DNA of 64,000 nucleotides from contig JAPZLL010000012.1 in the NCBI GenBank assembly GCA_036250225.1, positions 682,001-746,000 of the forward strand, given 5' to 3'. A model generated the notes under the pieces. That model ran no database searches. It had not been told where the DNA came from and was given only the letters and a program-made list of their open reading frames with translations. Of the stretch, positions 57,976-64,000 are shown piece after piece. The stretch comes from Cercophora sp. LCS_1. Lineage: Eukaryota > Ascomycota > Sordariomycetes > Sordariales > Lasiosphaeriaceae. The first letter of the stretch is position 1; each line of letters opens with the position of its first letter. Both the position numbers and the translations under genes were made by a program.

Positions 57976-58926
57976 TTGTCAGCCGTCACTATGACGCGAG
58001 TGTCACGAGAGACCGACCGCACGGATACGTACACAACTAACCCAACGCTTGATAGACGGAGACTTTGCAGAAGAGGTCGAGGCGTCACTTGGTACCATGG
58101 AGTTCCGGTGCTGGATATTTCAGGCGCCGAGGCACCCCGGTGGCGAAGCCCGGGCACGGCAACGGGAGGACAAGCTTTGTCGGTGGCTAAAACCTACGTG
58201 TTCAACATGTCGAGGATAGGCCGTCCGGCAATGGACGGCATCAGCAAATTCAAGGCCAGTCGACCTCTTGAAAGGATAGCTCAGCGCGTGCACGTTGGAG
58301 AAACGGGAAGCAAGTCGGACCTCCCTATCATTATCAAGACGGCTGGCACCATGCTGGGACCGAGAGTTCGGTATTCAGTGGCGAGTAGAAATGGTATCTC
58401 TTGCCAGCGGTACCAGTTAAACAACACGGTACCTGCGGTCGTGATGAGATCCCGACACCCTGATGCCAGCACATGCAGTTCAACAGCCGTAGTCTCCAAT
58501 CAACGTGAAGCAACCCCACAGGTTCTCAAGCAATACGAGCTGCCAGCAGACAACACAAGGGCGCAAAGAATATTGAGATCTCACCCAAAGCCCATTCCAC
58601 CCGGCGTGGCTTTCCGCGCCTCACCAGCTTTGCCCGACTTGCCGCATGTATCACCCGGCTCCAGGCAGTTCGGCCCAAAGGCAGCCATCACATCACATCT
58701 TGTACTCTCCGAAAGCACAGTTGACACGACTATCACGAGCCAACCTCTGGCCCCAACAGTTTCTAGGCAACATCAATTGTCCCGCTATCCCATGCCGAAA
58801 CGGATTATACCCCCTTCCATTCTTCCAGAACATTTCCACCTTGGGCCCAGCAAAACCCAAGATAACGGAACTGATTGGTTGGCGTACCGGAAAAGAGGGC
58901 AAAGGGGGAAACAAAACAGCCTGTGA
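57976..58926 (+). CDS. unsupported long open frame (316 codons)
   Basis: The frame starts MSAVTMTRVSRETDRTD and is polar throughout, rich in Arg, Ser, Pro and Thr. It has no domain, signal peptide or membrane segment. Third-position use is mixed and unlike the clear genes nearby (for example the RNA-binding protein). A chance frame of this length is possible in GC-rich DNA. It is listed only because it is the longest unexplained frame in an 11-kb gap. Confidence 0.18.
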   Translation: MSAVTMTRVSRETDRTDTYTTNPTLDRRRLCRRGRGVTWYHGVPVLDISGAEAPRWRSPGTATGGQALSVAKTYVFNMSRIGRPAMDGISKFKASRPLERIAQRVHVGETGSKSDLPIIIKTAGTMLGPRVRYSVASRNGISCQRYQLNNTVPAVVMRSRHPDASTCSSTAVVSNQREATPQVLKQYELPADNTRAQRILRSHPKPIPPGVAFRASPALPDLPHVSPGSRQFGPKAAITSHLVLSESTVDTTITSQPLAPTVSRQHQLSRYPMPKRIIPPSILPEHFHLGPSKTQDNGTDWLAYRKRGQRGKQNSL

Positions 58927-61138
58927 GCCTCATAATCGGGGTCTAGTAACAAGCTGGCACAGTCAACTATCAAATAGGGAGGGCGGGCGCGGACGGACAG
59001 GCGTCGGAAAATTTATAGGCTGAAGTTGGTTACCCGGTACACGCAAACAAGGGAAAACTTGATCTCCCAGCCGATTCCCAGCCGGAAGATCATTGCGGGC
59101 TGGGGGACCCGACCCAATATGGACGGCATTGATTCCCATATCACCCTCAGGTGTTTTGAAACATTCGGGTTTCTCAATTCGATTCGATTGGCGCGTGTCC
59201 CAGCAGAATAGCAGGGGTGTGGGTGTGTGTATTGTGATTATGTGCGTTGTGTTATTATTACGATGCTGGCCGGGAGCGGGTGAACACGAGGTTTTTTGGT
59301 TTCTTGGCAGGGGCAGACCTCTACATCCGGGCGCGGCGGCGTGTTATTACCGCGGCTTTCATTTTTTTTTTTTTTTTTTTGTTTTTGGGGGGTGGGAGAA
59401 GTATTGGAGTTGGGGGAAGCCATGACGAACGGGATTTGGAGTACGGTACGTGGCGTTTGGGGATGCTGACAGGCTGAAGGTTACGGATCAAGACTCGGTC
59501 ACGCCGGGCCTTTCCACGGGGCTATCGATTGGGTTTCGCGGTGTCAAGCCTATTGTTGGGAGCCGGGCATTGTTGAAATCATGATTGCGCGACATGACTT
59601 GACCAAGATCGGTGACGTCCTTGACGGGTCGGAATCGTGTTTGAATCGGGTACTTTGTTCCCACTTTGTTTCGATATTCGCTACCGGCGTTGGGAACATG
59701 CGGCCGGGCGGATTGGGAAGGGCTGGATCACGAGCGGATCACAAGCGAGATGTGTTATGGGGGTTTATGGTTTTGCCACTTCGGGATTTAATGCGGTTTT
59801 GTCGGCTTGGCGTCGGTTGGGTTAGGTTAGGTTTCTGTCGGTGGTGGTGGTGTCAGTACCTCTACATCGTAAGGCCGCGGGAGGAGAACTTACCAGCGTG
59901 GGATTTGTCGATCGGAGGGAGAATATGGGGGGGAGTCTTTTGTTTTGTATGAGGGGGTTTGGGGCCGAACACAAGGTCGGTACTCGGTTTCTGTTCTTCG
60001 GGGACGTTTGTTCGGTATGGAGTCTGTCTCGGACACTCGTAGGGATGTTTTTTTTTTTTTTTGGGTATTATCTTCGTTTGAATTCTTCATGGGGGCATTG
60101 GGGTTCGATTTGGGTAGGGTTGACTCGGGTTTGGGGTACCTATTTGCATCCGGCTTAATTCTGTATCGATGCGTTTGGACGTATAAGATGGGTTCGGAGG
60201 AAGTGTTGTTCTCCGTACTGGTATTTGGCGTTGGTAACTCTGGCTTCATAGGCGGCCATCGATGCCGAGGAAATTAAGTCTATCTTTTCAAAGCAGAGCG
60301 AAAAGGTTGCACTTGTGTTCACACCTCGAGAGGCGCGGCTGGCGGGACTGTAGCCAAGGCCTGCGAGTGAGACTCGTTCAGATATTTCGTCCGGTTTAGT
60401 AGGTGGTCAAGAGATCGTCAAGATATTCGGTAGATTTGAAGAACATACAAATCAAAGTTTTTTTTTGATGGTTGATATTTCGATCTTGCGTCGAGTGCAG
60501 TCTTGTGTCCGGCGCTCAATGATCCAAGAGGTGTCAATGCAACCCGCCAAATTTTTTTTTTTCCACGCATGGGTGATACACCAGCAAGTCACATTTGTAA
60601 GGTTAGTGATCAATGAGATTGGAATTCATTTTCTCCAAGATTAGAAGAAAAGAGATGGATAACTCATAGGTGAGCTGTGTTCTTTTCACCTCACTTATTG
60701 GCCCTTGTGTTTTTACGATATTGTGATTGATGACTCAGTGAGATGATTTACAAAAGTGACAAATGTGATCAAATAGATTGTGAAACTCGATGAGGCATGC
60801 GCCCGTCAACTTGAAGACCGTGTCGTGATGGATGGGAATTGTTTAATCTTGATTTCATTGTTGTTTTTACCAGCGTTTGTCTTTGCATATTAAAGAGGTG
60901 TATACACAGTGTTATTCATTGATGGTTTTTGGGGTCTCCATGGAGGACTTTCATATCCAAATCTCACTCTCATATTGCATCAGCTTCACTTCCACTCGCT
61001 TCACCAGCTTCACATGGTATATATGTTTGTGTCTGGTGGATCTTGCCCCCACATTGAGGGTTACGGTGCCACCAAAGCACAGCCAACAAGATAAGCAAAA
61101 TTGCAGCTCCGCTTTCCATCAAGCTCTGAGTCAAGAAT
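58927..61138. other. gene-free stretch
   Basis: I see no gene. The plus strand is G/T-rich at 59200-60250 and includes long T-runs. 60400-60950 is clearly AT-richer than the rest of the window. Confidence 0.45.
59362..59380. repeat. T19 homopolymer
   Basis: Nineteen consecutive T are followed by GTTTTTGGGGGG. Further T-runs lie at ~60049-60062 and ~60552-60562. Confidence 0.95.
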
Positions 61139-61226
61139 CCCCTTGTGGTGTAGTTGGCTATCACGTTCGGCTGTAATTGCAAAATCATATACCGAAAGGT
61201 CACCGGCTCGATTCCGGTCGAGGGGA
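61139..61226 (+). tRNA. tRNA-Tyr (anticodon GTA) with 14-nt intron
   Basis: The acceptor CCCCTTG (61139-61145) pairs with CGAGGGG (61219-61225, one G-T pair), and the discriminator is A61226. The anticodon stem TTCGG/CCGAA encloses CT-GTA-A, then the intron 61177-61190 (TTGCAAAATCATAT) one base after the anticodon, the normal eukaryotic position. The T arm is ACCGG-CTCGATT-CCGGT. The C1:G72 pair and A73 are the identity elements of eukaryotic tRNA-Tyr. The D arm (GTGTAGTTGGCTATCAC) is unusual for Tyr and resembles Glu/Asn/His tRNAs. Confidence 0.88.
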
Positions 61227-61594
61227 ATAACTCTTTGTCTCCTGTGAAGGGAACTTTTTTTGCCCCCATATCAGATAAATTGTGGGCATCGTATGGTCCA
61301 CCGTTGGAGGGTTAGGGACAAATATTGAGCTTGGCAGCTTAGTCATGGGTGGTGGGATGCCCCTCCACGCGTGTGCGGTGGGAGCCTGAGACGCGAAGCG
61401 CAGCGACCTAAGCGCTGCCGACTTGCCTCCGGAGCCACCGACCTGACTGATCTGGCCGACAAGGCAGGCGCACTTACGATTATCATTGCGCAATGGTGGC
61501 CACTGAATTCTCAACTCTATAAACTCTCTTTTTTTTCTCGTTCGAGACTCGTGCATCTTGACATCGGCATCGGCGAGTGGACCCAAAGCTCGTC
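61227..61594. other. region between tRNA-Tyr and ECM29
   Basis: This holds the tRNA terminator and the ECM29 promoter and leader. The leader includes a CTCTTTTTTTTCTCG pyrimidine tract (61526-61540) typical of fungal start regions. Confidence 0.5.
61255..61261 (+). terminator. Pol III terminator of tRNA-Tyr
   Basis: Seven consecutive T lie 28 bases past the tRNA 3' end. Confidence 0.6.
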
Positions 61595-64000
61595 ATGGCT
61601 GCCCCCACCGAGCAGCGGGAGCTCGATCTTGTCGACAAGGTCGACTTTCGCATCCTGGGTGTGTCCAACAACGAGGAGAAGCTACGGCAGCTGCTCAAGA
61701 TCTATTTGGCGCCCTTGATTCTCAAAGTTGGAAGCGAACATGCCTCAGTTCGCTCAAAGGTCTGAACCCCTCACTGAGTGCCCCGCATTGGGCGCTCAAC
61801 TCATCCCAGCCCCTGAGTCTGACCATGGACTGACATGGGATACTCGGCAGGTCATCGGTATACTACAGAGACTCAACACCTTTATACAACCCCCAGCGTA
61901 TGTTCGAGCCAGACCGGCATAGACTGCCCGTGCTGACCCAAGACAGAGTTGTTCTCCCCGTCGAAGCACTGCTAGACCAATACAAGGCTACCCAGTCGCT
62001 CCTCGTCAAGCACTTTGACTTGATCTTCATCCAGCACAGTGTTCCGAGGCTAGAATCACATGAGCGCCGAGCCCTGATTCCCAAGGCTCTCCGTGGCATC
62101 GGTTCAGATGGCACCAAGTCAGCAAGTGGCCTGTTCAACGTCATCCTCCGTCTCCTCCATGATCTCAAATTACCCCCAAGAGGAAGCAAGGAGGATGTTG
62201 CTCTCCGTGAAGACATTGGCCTCGCGGACCCCAAGGACGCCGAGTTCGTTGCACATTGGCTAGGGAAGCTCATACTGTTGCGCGTGCAGCCCGGAGGCGC
62301 TCCATCGACGCCTCACGGACTCTCGACCAACGACATCACTTTTCTTACACTAGGGAAGCCGGAAACGTGGAATATCAATGCAAAGGGACTTGCTCTCGCC
62401 GAGACGCGCATCAAGGCAGCTGCTTTCTTGGCGAGCGGTGCCTTCAACGACTCGGAGCGCTTTCTCCCTGCCATTCACGCCGCCTCGAGCACTGACTTCC
62501 GTATGGCAGCCATCGGTGATGACATGATCAAGCGAACCTCAGTCTCACTCGAAGATAAGGACTTGGTCAAGCAGCTCTTCGATGCCCATGCCAAGCTTCC
62601 CAGTCCCTATCGCGCACGAATCCTGAATCTCCTCAGTAAGTCCGAGATCTCAACAACCTTTACCGACGAGATCCTTGCGGCATTTCGACAGAATATCGCC
62701 CCTCAGCCAAATTCTGCGCTTCAAGTCGACGGTGCAGCCTCATCAGGGCCTCCGGGCCTCGAGTTGACCAAGCTCCACCGCGCGTTGTTCGAGTACATCA
62801 ACTGGGTTGCCAGAATCGGACCTGCAAAGACAGACTTTAGCAAGATCGGGTCCCCAATCATAGACTCGATGAAGAAGTTTGTCGAGGAACAAGGTTGGCC
62901 AAAGCCAGAGAAACAGACGCTTGATGATATCGCGCTGCGGTCACGGGCGTACGAGACAATCGGCGTCCTGGCCAAAGGGACCAAGATGTCCGAGGAAGAA
63001 TACCTGACCCTTGCCGGCTGGCTGTTCCGTTCACTCTCCGAGGATCCCACGCCAGACGTCGTCGTCAACATTGACGGAGCGCTATCCAGCCTCACAAGCG
63101 TCTTCAAGCCACCGCATTCCAATTCTGTCAACCTCAAACTCCGCACCATCCTCATGACATATATGACGATGGCTGAGGAAGGGGATGTCGTTCGTAGTGC
63201 CCGACACGCCGCTACAAAATGGGCCAATCACTGTCTATCGTTCTCCGACGTGCACGCCAGGTGGATCGATATTCTGGCTGTTTCGGGTCGTCGGGATGAA
63301 CGCAATGATGTCGTCGAAGAAGGCCAAAAGGGGCTGGATCCCTGGACTTACTACGCTAACGACGCCAAGTCGAGCGCCTTGCCGAGCTGGAGCGAGATGG
63401 TCCAACTGTTCTTCCAAGAGCAGATTACGCACATCAACTCAACAACCTGGCTTCATGGGAGCGGGATGGAGGTTGACCAAAAGTCGGCGTTCGTCAACTT
63501 TTCCGGCGACTCATTCTTCGCTTTCCCACTGGCACTTGACTACTGCAAGCGCATCCTCTTCCTCACAGCCTTGAAGGACTTCAAGATTGAGCCGGGCTGG
63601 GAACGTCAGTTGGAGAGCCTGATGCAGACGGATCTTGAAACTCGAAAAGCTGTTCGGGGGTTCCTCGCTTCCTCGAGCCACACTACGGCGATTACAAACC
63701 TCCTAGTGGCGGCATTCGAGGGCATGATCAAGGAGAATCACAAAGTATCCGAGCAATCGGCGACTTGCTTCGTGAATCTGGCATCCTTGGCACCTAGGGC
63801 TGTTCTTGACAGCCTGGCATCTCGTTATACAGAGCTTATGCCATTGATCTCCTCCAACAAGCGCGAGATTAGGGCATTGGGGGCTAAGGCATTCGGTATT
63901 TTGGCTGCTCATCCGTCGAAATTCCAGGGCGACAGTGCCAAGTCAACGGCAAGTGTTGAGCAAATTCTTCAGGGCTTCAAGACAGCTATCGGGCCGGAAG
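61595..64000 (+). CDS. ECM29: proteasome component Ecm29 (5' part, runs off the window)
   Basis: Ecm29 is a large HEAT-repeat protein that binds the 26S proteasome, tethers the 20S core to the 19S particle and acts in proteasome quality control. Exons 61595-61759, 61851-61897 and 61947 onward join in phase (introns 91 and 49 nt). The first has a GTCTGA donor, the second is canonical. About 755 codons are in the window; yeast Ecm29 has about 1,870 residues, so roughly 60% is missing downstream. Family features are the N-terminal ELDLVDKVDFRILGVSNNEE, LAPLILKVGSEHASVRSK and VVLPVEALLDQYKA segments. Long runs of paired amphipathic helices follow (for example YCKRILFLTALKDFKIEPGW and ALGAKAFGILAAHPSKF). 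Start ATG 61595 follows a pyrimidine tract and matches the family N-terminus. Confidence 0.94.

Noticed and set aside
1..64000. CRISPR arrays, bacterial operons, phage or plasmid features
   Set aside because: The window is clearly fungal nuclear DNA. No regularly spaced short repeats with unique spacers were seen; the 28-31 kb array has irregular spacing and recurring spacers.

Overview
The window is nuclear DNA of a filamentous ascomycete (Pezizomycotina, most likely Sordariomycetes). Genes carry short 46-91 nt GT-AG introns. tRNA genes are of eukaryotic type, and one has an intron after the anticodon. Gene families include a PTH11-like rhodopsin-domain protein, a CBM1-GH5 endoglucanase, a class II heme peroxidase, a HeLo-domain protein, a fungal APC permease and Ecm29. 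All exon coordinates were worked out by hand from reading frame and splice-site phase. No database was searched.

Layout. 1-6.6 kb: a secreted DUF4360 protein and a formate/nitrite transporter, both on the minus strand. 6.6 kb: tRNA-Gly(GCC). 7.1-8.8 kb: a seven-helix rhodopsin-domain protein. 10.3-13.5 kb: a plus-strand gene joining a HeLo cell-death-type domain, an E2 ubiquitin-conjugating domain and a degenerate AGC-like kinase whose C-lobe is out of frame. This is the most unusual locus. 15.2-16.1 kb: a Ser/Thr-rich nuclear-type protein with a coiled coil. 17.7-27.4 kb: three secreted enzymes on one strand (CBM1-GH5 endoglucanase, type-B carboxylesterase, class II peroxidase), all suited to plant biomass. 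28.3-31.3 kb: a complex GA-rich repeat array full of a CCCCA-CT-TGGGG palindrome, bordered by a Pol II-like promoter. 34.4-36.3 kb: an amino-acid/GABA-type permease. 40.4 kb: a small Gly/Ala-rich LEA-like protein. 41.7-43.7 kb: an 18-cysteine secreted protein and a four-helix membrane protein. 44.7-47.8 kb: a pyrimidine-rich, gene-free tract with diverged ~200 bp tandem repeats. 48.7-50.1 kb: a three-RRM Csx1/Nam8-type RNA-binding protein. 50.1-61.1 kb: 11 kb with no gene I can support. 61.1 kb: an intron-containing tRNA-Tyr(GTA). 61.6-64.0 kb: the 5' part of ECM29, running off the window.

Relations between genes. The secreted enzymes at 17.7-27.4 kb could act on the same substrate, but each has its own spacing and promoter, so this is only a loose grouping. 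The transporters, RNA-binding protein and Ecm29 are ordinary housekeeping genes. The two repeat-rich tracts and the damaged HeLo-E2-kinase gene mark the accessory part of the window.
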